This document shows, one piece after another, positions 1 through 6,866 of a DNA stretch of 35,687 bases (within the stretch, counting starts at the first letter, position 1; every line of letters starts with the position of its first letter). A model generated the notes under the pieces. It was not told the DNA's origin and did no database searches. It saw only the letters and a program-made list of their open reading frames with translations. Origin of the DNA: Actinophytocola sp. (lineage in GTDB: Bacteria; Actinomycetota; Actinomycetes; Mycobacteriales; Pseudonocardiaceae); the NCBI RefSeq assembly GCF_009379765.1, contig NZ_WHTD01000083.1, positions 1 to 35,687 of the forward strand, given 5' to 3'. The translations under genes were made by a program, and so were the position numbers.

Positions 1-2
1 GA

Positions 3-209
3 CAGAGCGGTTACAGGAACCGCCGATGCTCCACCCACCACCCCGGGAAGATCAACACGCCACGCCGTGCCTCGATCGACTACCCCGCCACGGTCCTGCC
101 GTCCCGCCCGGCCAGACTCACATCAAAGTGCAAAAGTCGAGTGCCCATCACCCGCCACGATTTCCACGGCGAGTGGAACTACTGCCTACGTCCGCCGACA
201 CGCCCGTAA
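3..209 (+). pseudogene. ISAzo13-like transposase, C-terminal trace
   Basis: Read in the frame ending at the TAA at 207-209, the DNA gives ...PITRHDFHGEWNY..., which resembles the C-terminal tail of ISAzo13-type transposases (a hydrophilic segment followed by FHGEWNY). Just upstream, in another frame, a short PPGQTHIKV-like stretch resembles the segment that normally precedes it, so at least one frameshift separates the two. No intact reading frame, terminal inverted repeat or start is visible, and the element runs off the left edge. The family assignment rests on one short motif and is tentative. Nothing else recognisable lies between position 1 and the stop of the next gene at 257. Confidence 0.4.
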
Positions 210-256
210 ACACCGACCTTATTCTGACGCGAGCCCTAAGTCCCCATGACGGGTGA

Positions 257-943
257 TCAATTCACCGGATCGGGTGGATTTCCGGAGGTAGTTCTGCGGC
301 GACCCGCCAGGGCCAGACCGGCGCCCACGGCCGTGCCGAGCACGACGCTCAGGAACGCCTCGGTCAGCGGCGCGACACCGACGATGATGGGGCCGGCCAG
401 CGCCCCGCGCGCCGACAGCAGCAGGGTGGCCGCGACAGCAATCAGTGCGCCATCGAGTGCGGTGACCAGCGCGGTGAGCGTGGGCAACGGCCGCCCGGCA
501 CGGAGGCGTCGTCCGATCGGCCAGGCCGCGGCCACGACGGCGGGCGCGAAATGGTAGGTCGTCGTGGGGTTGCCGGCGGCCAGGGCGAACCAGCCCGCCG
601 CCGCTACGAGCATGACGACGAGCCCGGCCTGCCATGGGCCCTTCGCGAGCGCGACCGTGCCCTCGGTGTCGAGGTCGGCGAGCAATTCAGGTGCGTGCCG
701 GCGGGTGGCGTCGAGTACGTCGGTGGCGCGGGGGTTGACCATCGCGGCGTCGCCCACCACCACGGTCGGCACGGTCTCGTTGCCGCCCGCCACCGCCCGG
801 ACCTTGGCCGCGGCGCCCGCGTCCTCCCAGATGTTGATCTTCGTGATGGGCAGACCAACGCGATCGAGGTCGCCGAGCAGCCGCGAACAGTACGGGCAGC
901 CCGGCCGCCAGTACACCGTGACAGCCGAGCGGTCCGCGGTCAC
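257..943 (-). CDS. Mycoredoxin-type glutaredoxin fused to a membrane domain
   Basis: A 228-residue protein. Residues 1-80 are a glutaredoxin/mycoredoxin fold with a CPYC active site (Cys16, Cys19), the INIWE segment, and the TVPTVVVG cis-proline loop. Mycoredoxins reduce mycothiol mixed disulfides in actinobacteria, which is the likely activity. Unusually, residues from about 115 onward add some four hydrophobic helices, so the redox domain should sit at the inner face of the membrane. The GTG at 943 is chosen because it overlaps the TGA of the upstream DUF427 gene (GTGA); an in-frame GTG at 976 would add 11 residues. It is co-transcribed with DUF427 and faces the Crp/Fnr regulator across two TGTC-N8-GACA sites. 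A soluble paralogue lies at 26861-27220. Confidence 0.85.
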   Translation of the reverse strand: MTADRSAVTVYWRPGCPYCSRLLGDLDRVGLPITKINIWEDAGAAAKVRAVAGGNETVPTVVVGDAAMVNPRATDVLDATRRHAPELLADLDTEGTVALAKGPWQAGLVVMLVAAAGWFALAAGNPTTTYHFAPAVVAAAWPIGRRLRAGRPLPTLTALVTALDGALIAVAATLLLSARGALAGPIIVGVAPLTEAFLSVVLGTAVGAGLALAGRRRTTSGNPPDPVN

Positions 944-1287
944 GACGCTTTCGCACGCCCGAACAGGCGGCTCCACAGGCCCCCTGCGGGGCGAGGCTCG
1001 GGGTGCCCCTCGACGGTGACGTCAGGGTAGAAGGCGACGTGGTTCTTGATCCGCCGGGCCAGCGGGCTCGGATGCGGGTAGTACCAGGCGACGTCGAGGA
1101 TGTTGCCTCGGTCGGAGGTGAGGTTGTAGTAGCTGGCGAGGCCCTTCCACGGGCACAGTGTTTTGGTCCGGCTCATGGCGAAGTACTCGCTCTTCACCGA
1201 GTCCGGAGGAAAGTAGTGGTTTCCTTCGACGCGGACCGTGCGCGGCGCCTCCGCCAGCACGATCCCGTTCCACACGGCACGCAACAT
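940..1287 (-). CDS. DUF427 domain protein
   Basis: A 115-residue protein matching the DUF427 family over its full length: an N-terminal beta-rich part with VWNGIVLAE, a central CPWKGLASYY block, then a VAWYYPHPSPLA segment and a conserved ...VAFYP near the end. The biochemical role of the family is not established; members are small cytoplasmic proteins often found next to redox and stress genes. It is the first gene of a two-gene minus-strand operon with the membrane mycoredoxin (4-bp overlap). An extended -10-like TGATAT ends 6 nt before the ATG, so the mRNA may be leaderless, and no Shine-Dalgarno sequence is seen. The C-terminal extension after ...TVEGHPE is low complexity. Confidence 0.85.
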   Translation of the reverse strand: MLRAVWNGIVLAEAPRTVRVEGNHYFPPDSVKSEYFAMSRTKTLCPWKGLASYYNLTSDRGNILDVAWYYPHPSPLARRIKNHVAFYPDVTVEGHPEPRPAGGLWSRLFGRAKAS

Positions 1288-1299
1288 CAGTCCATATCA
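1288..1299 (-). promoter_or_regulatory. Candidate leaderless promoter of the DUF427 operon
   Basis: On the minus strand, TGATAT (1299-1294) is followed by six bases and then the ATG at 1287. This is the spacing expected if transcription starts at the A of the start codon, a common arrangement in actinomycetes. No clear -35 box is visible, which fits activation by a factor bound at the palindromes upstream (centres 1336.5 and 1366.5). Inferred from spacing only. Confidence 0.4.
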
Positions 1300-1328
1300 C
1301 CACCGTTGCGGCAGGCGAGCAGGCCAAG

Positions 1329-1344
1329 TGTCAGCAGGATGACA
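1329..1344. promoter_or_regulatory. TGTC-N8-GACA palindrome, site 1 (candidate Crp/Fnr operator)
   Basis: TGTCAGCAGGATGACA; the match extends outward to GTGTCA-N6-TGACAC (1328-1345), a perfect 6-bp inverted repeat. It lies in the divergent spacer between DUF427 and the Crp/Fnr gene, with its centre 30 bp from site 2 (about three helical turns). The 16-bp dyad with 5-bp arms and a 6-bp centre is the geometry bound by Crp/Fnr dimers. See the regulon finding. Confidence 0.6.
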
Positions 1345-1358
1345 CGGATTACGAAGAG

Positions 1359-1374
1359 TGTCACCTGGCTGACA
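1359..1374. promoter_or_regulatory. TGTC-N8-GACA palindrome, site 2 (candidate Crp/Fnr operator)
   Basis: TGTCACCTGGCTGACA, with arms TGTCA/TGACA that are perfectly complementary. It lies 52 bp before the ATG of the Crp/Fnr gene. A class II activator or autorepressor position relative to a start site near 1408 is possible, but no -10 box is clear. Together with site 1 it suggests autoregulation and shared control of both divergent units. Confidence 0.6.
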
Positions 1375-1426
1375 GTTCACCGTGATCCCCAGGGCGCGGA
1401 CACCGTGGCGCTGTCAGGATGGCCAT

Positions 1427-2179
1427 ATGGCGCTCTCGAAACTGTCAGCTGCGGCGATGGAGCAGACGATGCGGCTGCTGGGCACCGGCGCCGCGGCTGA
1501 CCTGGCGATTCGCCAGGCGGCGTGGGTGGCTCGGTGCGTCGGGCGTGGGGACGCGGCGCCCCTCGGGCCCGCCGATGTCGACGCGCTGGCCGCGACGTTG
1601 CGCACCCGGTCCTACGAGCGGGGTGCGGTGCTGTTCCACGGCGGCGCGAGCGCGGACGGAGTGTGGATCGTGCAGCGCGGCCGGGTCGAGCTGTCGGTGG
1701 GGGCGGGACGGCGGCGTGCGGTGGTGTACGTCCTGCAGCCGGGAGACGTGGACGGCGACATCCAGCACCTGCTCGACATGCCACTGACCTACACGGCGCG
1801 CGCTTTGGACGAGGTGACCGCGCTGTCGCTGGACACGACGGCGTTCGAGAAGCTCCTGGCCGAGCATCCGCTGATCGCCCGGCGCTGGCTGTCCAGCGTC
1901 GCGCAGCGGCTGGCGACCAGCCAGAGCCGCATCATCGGCCTGCTGGGCCGGTCACTGACCGAACAGGTCGCCCGGCTGCTGCTCGACGAGGCCGTCGACG
2001 GCGACGTGCCCCTGCCGCAGCGCACGCTCGCCGCCATGCTCGGCGTGCAGCGGCCCTCGCTGAACAAGATCCTCAAAGAGTTCGAGCGAGCCGGCCTGAT
2101 CGAGGTGCGCTACGCCGCCATCCACCTGCTCGACCCGGCCACACTGCTCACCATCACCGGAGAAGGGAAACAACCGTGA
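1427..2179 (+). CDS. Crp/Fnr-family transcriptional regulator
   Basis: A 250-residue protein: a cyclic-nucleotide-binding-type beta barrel at about residues 45-150 (RGAVLFHGG, QRGRVELSVG, LQPGDVDGDI), a long dimer helix at 150-180, and a winged helix-turn-helix at about 196-235 with recognition helix QRPSLNKILKEF. The phosphate-binding cassette is not canonical (DGDIQHLLDMPLTYTAR), so cAMP binding is doubtful. The only cysteine is Cys37, so this is not an Fe-S Fnr. The ATG at 1427 has AGGA about 8 nt upstream; a GTG at 1382 would add 15 residues and is less likely. It shares a GTGA overlap with the disulfide reductase remnant downstream. It is the best candidate for the protein that reads the recurring TGTC-N8-GACA palindromes; its ligand is unknown. 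Confidence 0.88.
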   Translation: MALSKLSAAAMEQTMRLLGTGAAADLAIRQAAWVARCVGRGDAAPLGPADVDALAATLRTRSYERGAVLFHGGASADGVWIVQRGRVELSVGAGRRRAVVYVLQPGDVDGDIQHLLDMPLTYTARALDEVTALSLDTTAFEKLLAEHPLIARRWLSSVAQRLATSQSRIIGLLGRSLTEQVARLLLDEAVDGDVPLPQRTLAAMLGVQRPSLNKILKEFERAGLIEVRYAAIHLLDPATLLTITGEGKQP

Positions 2180-2341
2180 CCTCCACCAGCGTCGATGTGG
2201 TCGTGATCGGCATGGGACCCGGCGGCGAGACACTGGCCGGGCAGCTGGCCGAGGCCGGGCTGAGCGTCGTCGGCGCCGACGCCCGGCTCGTCGGCGGCGA
2301 ACCACCGCGCCATCGAAGACGCCCTCGGCCGGCTGTACTGA
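2176..2341 (+). pseudogene. Disulfide-reductase-family flavoprotein remnant with internal deletion
   Basis: The GTG at 2176 overlaps the Crp-family stop (GTGA). The first 40 residues are a classic FAD-binding N-terminus of the dihydrolipoamide dehydrogenase/mercuric reductase family (VVVIGMGPGGE...AGLSVVGADARLVGGE). The family would continue with the CxxxxC redox disulfide, but the sequence jumps at about 2300 and, in another frame, reads HRAIEDALGRLY and stop (2341). That resembles the extreme C-terminus of the same family. So the start and end of one gene survive, joined out of frame, while about 400 residues including all catalytic parts are gone. An intact relative lies at 23655-25091. 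In the frame of the start, translation would run on to 2433 as nonsense. Confidence 0.75.
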
Positions 2342-2507
2342 TCACCGGCCGGAGTCGTGAGCTCCCTTGGCTGGCGGCGCCCCCTCTGTTCGATGTGGAC
2401 GGTCTCGTTCATGCACCCCTGCTGGTGCGCTGATGTCGGCCTCACCCCTGCCTTGCAAAAGGCGCCTGGGGTATCGCGGTGCGCTGAGCGTCAGCATACT
2501 GGGCACC

Positions 2508-2933
2508 ATGGCTGACCCGCAGGCTCCGCCAACGACGTGGATGCAGACGGACTTGGGCCTCACGTTCTTCTGGGATGTTCGCCAGCTCTGGGCCGCTGAC
2601 CTCCCCGTCGTTCCGATGCAAGTACGGGAGCTGGAGTGGCTTCTCGACAGACCGTTCTGGAACGAGGGTCCCCGCAACTTAGCGCTGCGACCTCGCGATG
2701 TTGCGGCAAATCCTGAGCGCTATCGAGCCGATTACGAGCGGGCCACGGCTGCCGACCTGACCTGTCCCATCAATGTCATCCACCTTCGTGGCCGGTGGGT
2801 CGCCATGGACGGCCTACACCGCCTGCTAAAGGCTTGGATGTGCGCCCACGAGACGATCTTGGCGAAGCAAGCTCACGAGCAACACATCCCGCTCTTCAGC
2901 CGCAAGCCGACAGATCCATCGAACCATCCGTGA
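2508..2933 (+). CDS. Hypothetical protein with a ParB/sulfiredoxin-fold-like motif
   Basis: A 141-residue protein of unknown role. Its second half contains CPINVIHLRGRWVAMDGLHR, followed by LLKAW; the D-G-x-H-R pattern after a short beta strand resembles the phosphate-binding loop of ParB/sulfiredoxin-fold domains. That resemblance is a local motif only. The N-terminal half is rich in aromatic residues (WMQTDLGLTFFWDV, WLLDRPFW). I chose the ATG at 2508, where the family-like sequence begins; an upstream in-frame start at 2367 would add 47 residues with no coding character. Codon use is less GC-skewed than in its neighbours. It is convergent with the response regulator, with a solitary operator-like element between them. 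Confidence 0.6.
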   Translation: MADPQAPPTTWMQTDLGLTFFWDVRQLWAADLPVVPMQVRELEWLLDRPFWNEGPRNLALRPRDVAANPERYRADYERATAADLTCPINVIHLRGRWVAMDGLHRLLKAWMCAHETILAKQAHEQHIPLFSRKPTDPSNHP

Positions 2934-2974
2934 CCAGCCGTTGGCCAAGCGCCCGGCCGCGACGGCTCGCGCAG

Positions 2975-3034
2975 GCGATTTTGTCGGCGAGCCGACAGTT
3001 GCCGTGCCGTCTAGGCATCGATGCGGTTGAGTCC
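2975..3034. repeat. 60-bp dispersed repeat, copy A (orphan promoter/operator)
   Basis: This 60-bp stretch matches 5707-5765 at about 50 positions, with one 1-bp gap. It contains the palindrome TGTCGGCGAGCCGACA (2982-2997). Copy B precedes the methyltransferase operon, but copy A has no gene after it: within 80 bp the sequence runs into the 3' end of the minus-strand response regulator. I infer a duplicated or displaced promoter whose gene has been lost. Confidence 0.6.
2982..2997. promoter_or_regulatory. TGTC-N8-GACA palindrome, site 3
   Basis: TGTCGGC-GA-GCCGACA is a perfect 7-bp inverted repeat, the most symmetrical of the series. It lies between the convergent ParB-like gene and the response regulator, where an operator would not be expected unless a gene has been lost. 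Confidence 0.55.
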
Positions 3035-3066
3035 GTGCCAGGACCGCGGCGTGACGATGCGGCCGA

Positions 3067-3083
3067 CTGTCCATATGCGACAG
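3067..3083. promoter_or_regulatory. Variant palindrome CTGTC-N7-GACAG
   Basis: CTGTCCATATGCGACAG has the same CTGTC/GACAG arms as the copper-side sites but a centre one base shorter (N7 between TGTC and GACA). It lies 70 bp downstream of site 3, just before the response regulator's 3' end. It may be a degenerate site or chance. Confidence 0.25.
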
Positions 3084-3112
3084 ATTGAGGGCGGGCGAAT
3101 CGGCCTGATCGT

Positions 3113-3751
3113 TCAGGCGCCGAGCCGGATGATGCCTTGTTCGAGTGCGAGCGTGACGGCGGCGGTGCGGTCGGTGACGCCCAGTTTGGCGAAGATGTGC
3201 AGCAGGTGTGTTTTCACCGTCGCCTCGCTGATCCGCAGCTCCCGGGCGATGTCCTTGTTGGTCATCCCGCGGGCGACCGCGGTGAGCACCTCGATTTCCC
3301 GCCCACTCAACGCGGTCGCTCCGGGCGAGCGCATCCTCTCCAGTACCCGGGAAGCGACCAGCGGAGCAAGGACTGTCTCGCCGCGCGCGGCGGCGCGGAT
3401 CGCGGCGAACAACTGGTCGCGGTGTGCGTCCTTGAGCAGGTAGCCGGTGGCGCCGGCCTCGATGGCACGGGTGATGTCGGCGTCGGTGTGGTACGTGGTG
3501 AGCACGAGGATCTTCGCGTGTGGATCGTGTGCGCGGATTCGCGCTATCGCGGTGGCCCCGTCGACCTGCGGCATCTGCAGGTCCATCAGCACCACGTCGG
3601 GCCGCTGCGCGGGCACGAGTTCGACTGCCTGGGCTCCGGTCGCGGCCTCACCGACGACCTCGATGTCGGACTGGGTGCCCAGCACGGCCCGGAGACCGTC
3701 CCGGACCACGGGATGGTCGTCGGCGATCAGCACCCGGATGTGGCCGGTCAC
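3113..3751 (-). CDS. NarL/FixJ-type response regulator
   Basis: A 212-residue two-domain regulator. The receiver domain (1-120) has acidic residues Asp11-Asp12, the phosphorylation site Asp57 in VVLMDLQMP, the switch residue Thr85 and Lys107. The LuxR-type helix-turn-helix (about 147-205) carries LSGREIEVLTAVARG and the recognition segment SEATVKTHLLHIFAKLG. The GTG start at 3751 overlaps the stop of the upstream histidine kinase (GTGA), so the pair is translationally coupled and functions as one two-component system. The signal and targets are unknown; its place among thiol-redox genes and a TGTC-type operator suggests a stress input, which is inference. Confidence 0.92.
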   Translation of the reverse strand: MTGHIRVLIADDHPVVRDGLRAVLGTQSDIEVVGEAATGAQAVELVPAQRPDVVLMDLQMPQVDGATAIARIRAHDPHAKILVLTTYHTDADITRAIEAGATGYLLKDAHRDQLFAAIRAAARGETVLAPLVASRVLERMRSPGATALSGREIEVLTAVARGMTNKDIARELRISEATVKTHLLHIFAKLGVTDRTAAVTLALEQGIIRLGA

Positions 3752-4968
3752 GATGCTCGTCTCGTTCCCGAGGTGCTGGCCGGATTCTCGGCCGGTCGCG
3801 GCGAGGCTGGCACGGTGGCAACCACGGTGGTGCCTTCGCCGGGGACGGTTTCCACCAGCAGCGTGCCGCCGAGGGCTTCGACCCGTTCGCGCATGCTAAC
3901 CAGCCCGAGGTGCCCGGTCGGGTTCGTCCGGTGCGGGTAGGTGGGGTCGAAACCGGTGCCGTCGTCGTGGACATCCAGTACGACCGCATCGTCCATATAG
4001 GACAGCGTGACGTCGGCCCGGTCGGCGTGAGCGTGCTTGCGGACGTTCGCGAGTGCCTCCCGCGCGACCCGGAGCAGGGCGGTATGGGCGGTCGTGTCCA
4101 GCGGCAAGGGTGTCCCGGTGACCACGGCTTCGGCCGCCATCCCGGTCTCCTCGCGCAGCCGATCGACGAGGCGGCGCAGCGCGTTGGGCAGCCCGGCGGC
4201 GTCGACATCACTGGAACGCAACGCCCACACCACCTGACGGCTGTCGATCAGGCTTTCACGGGCGGTGCGCAACGCCTGTTCCACCGGCCGCCGAGCCGGG
4301 TCATCGGCGGGTAACGTCGCGTCGGCCGCCTCCAACAGCAGCACCATGCTCGCGAATCCCTGGGCCAAGGTGTCGTGGATGTCGCGAGCCAGGCGTTGCC
4401 GTTCCTCGGCGATGCCGGCCTCGCGCTGCGCCGCGGCAAGGTCGTCCTGGGCGGCCCGCAGCTGATCGAGCAGCCATTTCCGCTCGGCGCTGACCCTCAC
4501 CAGTGAGCTGACGTAGCCGACCGCGACCGCCCCGCCGCCGGCGATGAGCAGCGCGATGACGATGTCCGACCAGGTCAGGGCGTCCGCGGCGGCGAACCGC
4601 TGCCAGAGCCAACCCCCACTGCACAGGCCCACGACGGCGAAGCCGACCCGCCTGCTCTCCATGCAGAACGGCGCGAACACATTCAATCCCAGCAGCAGGA
4701 ACGAGCCGTCCACCACCAGCAGCGCCAGCCACACCGCGCCGGCACCCGCGAGGTACACCGCCCGCGGCGCCGAGGTCGAACCGAACCTGAGCCAGCCGGT
4801 GTACCAGCAGGCCAGCAGCGCGACCAGCAGCAGCGGCAGCAGTACATCGCGGCCCGAGGACGCCCGGTCGGCCAGCGGAGCGGCGGTGGCCAGTATCAGC
4901 CAGGAGTAGAAGAAGACGTGCTGCCAGCGCCGCCACGCCCGCTCGCTGGCCCCTGTTCGCGTGCTCAT
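3748..4968 (-). CDS. Sensor histidine kinase (HisKA_3 type)
   Basis: A 406-residue membrane kinase. The first 155 residues hold about five hydrophobic helices (for example LLLVALLACWYTGWL and the segment ending GGWLWQRFA) with no large extracellular loop, so it probably senses within or at the membrane. A coiled segment (160-190) leads to the HisKA_3 dimerisation and phosphoacceptor motif ERQRLARDIHDTLAQG with His198. The C-terminus is a HATPase_c domain with an N box around REALANVRKHAHA and glycine-rich lids (DDGTGFDP, GHLGLVSMRERVEALGG). The ATG at 4968 is the first in frame. It pairs with the response regulator downstream. Its sensor region has a broken paralogue at 21835-22248. Confidence 0.92.
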   Translation of the reverse strand: MSTRTGASERAWRRWQHVFFYSWLILATAAPLADRASSGRDVLLPLLLVALLACWYTGWLRFGSTSAPRAVYLAGAGAVWLALLVVDGSFLLLGLNVFAPFCMESRRVGFAVVGLCSGGWLWQRFAAADALTWSDIVIALLIAGGGAVAVGYVSSLVRVSAERKWLLDQLRAAQDDLAAAQREAGIAEERQRLARDIHDTLAQGFASMVLLLEAADATLPADDPARRPVEQALRTARESLIDSRQVVWALRSSDVDAAGLPNALRRLVDRLREETGMAAEAVVTGTPLPLDTTAHTALLRVAREALANVRKHAHADRADVTLSYMDDAVVLDVHDDGTGFDPTYPHRTNPTGHLGLVSMRERVEALGGTLLVETVPGEGTTVVATVPASPRPAENPASTSGTRRAS

Positions 4969-5033
4969 GGCCGATCACCTGCCCGCCGGGAACCCTAGTC
5001 GGGCTGAGACGGTTGAGCGCCCGCGTGCCCGCC

Positions 5034-5591
5034 TCACCGGCCGCGTCGCCACGGCCGGTCCCGTTCCCAGGCGTCCAGCGCACGCAGCCCAGCCAGGCAG
5101 AACAGAGGCTTGTCGTCATCGGGTGCACGGCGCCGGCGACGGGCCAGCTCACGGACCACGCCGATCTCGCATCCCGGTGTGCCGACCGCGACCGCGACGA
5201 GCAGCGCCAGCGTCACGAACACGGCACCCGTGACATCGAATCCCCACACCAGCCACGTCAGCGGGACAGTCCAGACGTTGCCTTTCCAGACGACGGCGAT
5301 CGCCGCGGCGGCGACCGCCAGCACCGCGAGGACGGCCAGCGCCCGTTTCCCCCAACCGACCAGATTCGCCAGCTCGTACAGCCCGTATACCAGGGTGGCC
5401 GTCATGATCCACAATCCTGGATCGTGCACCGGGTTGGTGCCGGCGAAGATGAACGTCCGGTCCACCCACAGGTCGTAGGTGACCCATCCCAGCGCGACGG
5501 CCAGCAGCAGCCGGATGACCCGGCCCACCGGACCCGTGCGCGGCGTCCGGCTGACCCGAGCGGTCTGGTCGCGTCCCGATTCGGTCGACAT
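5034..5591 (-). CDS. Conserved membrane protein of unknown function
   Basis: A 185-residue protein with about four hydrophobic segments: VIRLLLAVALGWVTYDLWV, LWIMTATLVYGLYELANLVG, a long alanine/valine-rich helix near residues 85-105 and LTWLVWGFDVTGAVFVTLAL. It has a basic N-terminus and a cytoplasmic C-terminus containing GTPGCEIGVVREL and KPLFCLAGLRALDAWE, each with a cysteine. I do not recognise the family. The ATG at 5591 is preceded by GGAGGA. It lies upstream of the histidine kinase on the same strand (65-bp gap), so the three may be co-transcribed, and it is divergent from the methyltransferase operon, whose upstream region carries the TGTC-type operator at 5714. Confidence 0.7.
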   Translation of the reverse strand: MSTESGRDQTARVSRTPRTGPVGRVIRLLLAVALGWVTYDLWVDRTFIFAGTNPVHDPGLWIMTATLVYGLYELANLVGWGKRALAVLAVLAVAAAAIAVVWKGNVWTVPLTWLVWGFDVTGAVFVTLALLVAVAVGTPGCEIGVVRELARRRRRAPDDDKPLFCLAGLRALDAWERDRPWRRGR

Positions 5592-5706
5592 GACTCCTCC
5601 TTGTGTAGCCCTGACCAGCAGTCTGGTGGGGCTGGAGGTCGCCGCGCATCGACTTGGTCACCGATCCTGCGCCACCACCCGGTGGATGGCAGACCCGGCC
5701 GTGGCG

Positions 5707-5765
5707 GCGATCTTGTCAGCGAGCCGACACGGCCGTGCCGTCCAGGCACTGGTGCGGTTGAGTCC
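5707..5765. repeat. 59-bp dispersed repeat, copy B (promoter/operator of the methyltransferase operon)
   Basis: Partner of 2975-3034: both read GCGAT-TTGTC-GCGAGCCGACA, then GCCGTGCCGTC-AGGCA, then TGCGGTTGAGTCC. Conservation extends about 35 bp beyond the palindrome on the plus-strand side only, as expected if operator and core promoter were copied together. The downstream gene starts near 5793. Confidence 0.6.
5714..5729. promoter_or_regulatory. TGTC-N8-GACA palindrome, site 4
   Basis: TGTCAGCGAGCCGACA, a 7-bp inverted repeat with one mismatch, lies in the divergent spacer between the membrane protein (start 5591) and the NrtS-like/methyltransferase gene (start near 5793). If class II spacing applies, a plus-strand start site would fall near 5763. 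Confidence 0.6.
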
Positions 5766-5792
5766 ACGCGGAACTGTCGTGGGAGTGGCGAG

Positions 5793-6857
5793 GTGGCGGT
5801 CGGGTTGGTGGTCGAGCCCTGCAGGCACACGGGTGCGCAGCTGTGCCCGTGGTGCTCGTGGACGCGGCCGTCCCAAGCCGTCTTGCTGGTGGCGCGGGGC
5901 CGCACCGCGCGGACAGGGTTCCCGGTCGCGGCGGTGGTGGGCACGGTGCTGTCGCTGGTGAACCAGGGCACGGTGATCACCGATGGCACGGCAACCGGGA
6001 GTACCTGGGTTCGGGTGGTGGTGGTGAACTACGCGGTGCCGGTTATCGTCGCCAGCGTGGGTTACCTCTCCGGGCGTCGGGTTCAGGCGGACACCGTGCC
6101 GTGGTGTGGGTACCTCGCCGGTTACCACCGGGACCGGCCGGGTATCACCGAGCTGCTGCTGGAGCCCGCGACGGACCGTCGGCACGAGCGGCCCTACCTG
6201 TGGCTGGTGGAGCCGTTGCGCGGTCGGCCGGACCTGATCCTCGACCTCGCGTGCGGCTCGGCGCCCACGCGCGAGCTGCTGCGCGACGAGCGATGGCTCG
6301 GCGTCGACACCTCGTCCGGTGAGCTGGCGGTCGCCAAGGCTGCCGGCCGCAGCCCGGTCGTCCGGGCCGGCGCCGATCAGCTTCCGCTCGGTGACCACAC
6401 CGTCGGCGCGGTGTGCGCGGCCATGGCCCTTCCCGTGCTGACCCCGCTGGACGCCGTCCTGGCCGAGCTGACCCGGGTGCTGCGACCGGGCGGGATACTC
6501 GTGGCGCTGGTCCCGTGCCGCTTGGGGCCCGGCCGAGGACTACTGGCCTGGTGGCGGGTGATGCGGGCCTTGGGTATCCCGTCGCCGCCTTGGCCCAACC
6601 CGCACGCCCGGGACGGCCTGCCGAAGATCCTGCGCACCTACGGTTTCACCGTCGACAGCAGCCGGCGCCGGGTGTTCTCGCGCGACATCAGCGATCCACA
6701 CGATGCGGCCCTGATGGTCGACGGGTTGTACCTGCCCGGCATCGAGCTCCACCGGATCGAGGCCGCACGGGCCGCCCTGGCGGCCTGGGCGCGGCCCGGT
6801 CGGCGGCTGCCGTTCCCGTTGCGCCGCGTCGTCGCCCACCTCCCTTCCACGGGGTGA
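5793..6857 (+). CDS. NrtS-like membrane segment fused to a SAM-dependent methyltransferase
   Basis: An open frame of 354 residues with two parts. Residues 33-95 hold two hydrophobic helices with FPVAAVVGTVLSLVNQG and VVVVNYAVPVIVASVGYLSG, resembling the small NrtS-type nitrate/nitrite transporter family (VGT-x-L-x-x-xNQG, then a -VP-V- helix). From about residue 102 the sequence is a class I methyltransferase: motif I LILDLACGSAP (about 149-157), an acidic GVDTSSGEL, the AGADQLPLGDHTVGAV segment, and LTRVLRPGGILVAL. The methylated substrate is unknown. Starts are uncertain: GTG 5793, TTG 5883 or GTG 5889 for the whole, and GTG 6096 would give the methyltransferase alone. No stop separates the parts, so this is either a true fusion or two genes joined by indels. 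The stop is followed directly by the next gene's Shine-Dalgarno GAGAGGAG. Confidence 0.65.
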   Translation: MAVGLVVEPCRHTGAQLCPWCSWTRPSQAVLLVARGRTARTGFPVAAVVGTVLSLVNQGTVITDGTATGSTWVRVVVVNYAVPVIVASVGYLSGRRVQADTVPWCGYLAGYHRDRPGITELLLEPATDRRHERPYLWLVEPLRGRPDLILDLACGSAPTRELLRDERWLGVDTSSGELAVAKAAGRSPVVRAGADQLPLGDHTVGAVCAAMALPVLTPLDAVLAELTRVLRPGGILVALVPCRLGPGRGLLAWWRVMRALGIPSPPWPNPHARDGLPKILRTYGFTVDSSRRRVFSRDISDPHDAALMVDGLYLPGIELHRIEAARAALAAWARPGRRLPFPLRRVVAHLPSTG

Positions 6858-6866
6858 GAGGAGAAC

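Noticed and set aside
1427..2179. Fnr-type oxygen sensor with an Fe-S cluster
   Set aside because: Only one cysteine is present, so the four-cysteine cluster cannot form.
5013..5792. Long plus-strand extension upstream of the NrtS-like/methyltransferase gene
   Set aside because: It is antisense to the membrane protein at 5034-5591, lacks family resemblance and crosses the operator; the real start is near 5793 or later.
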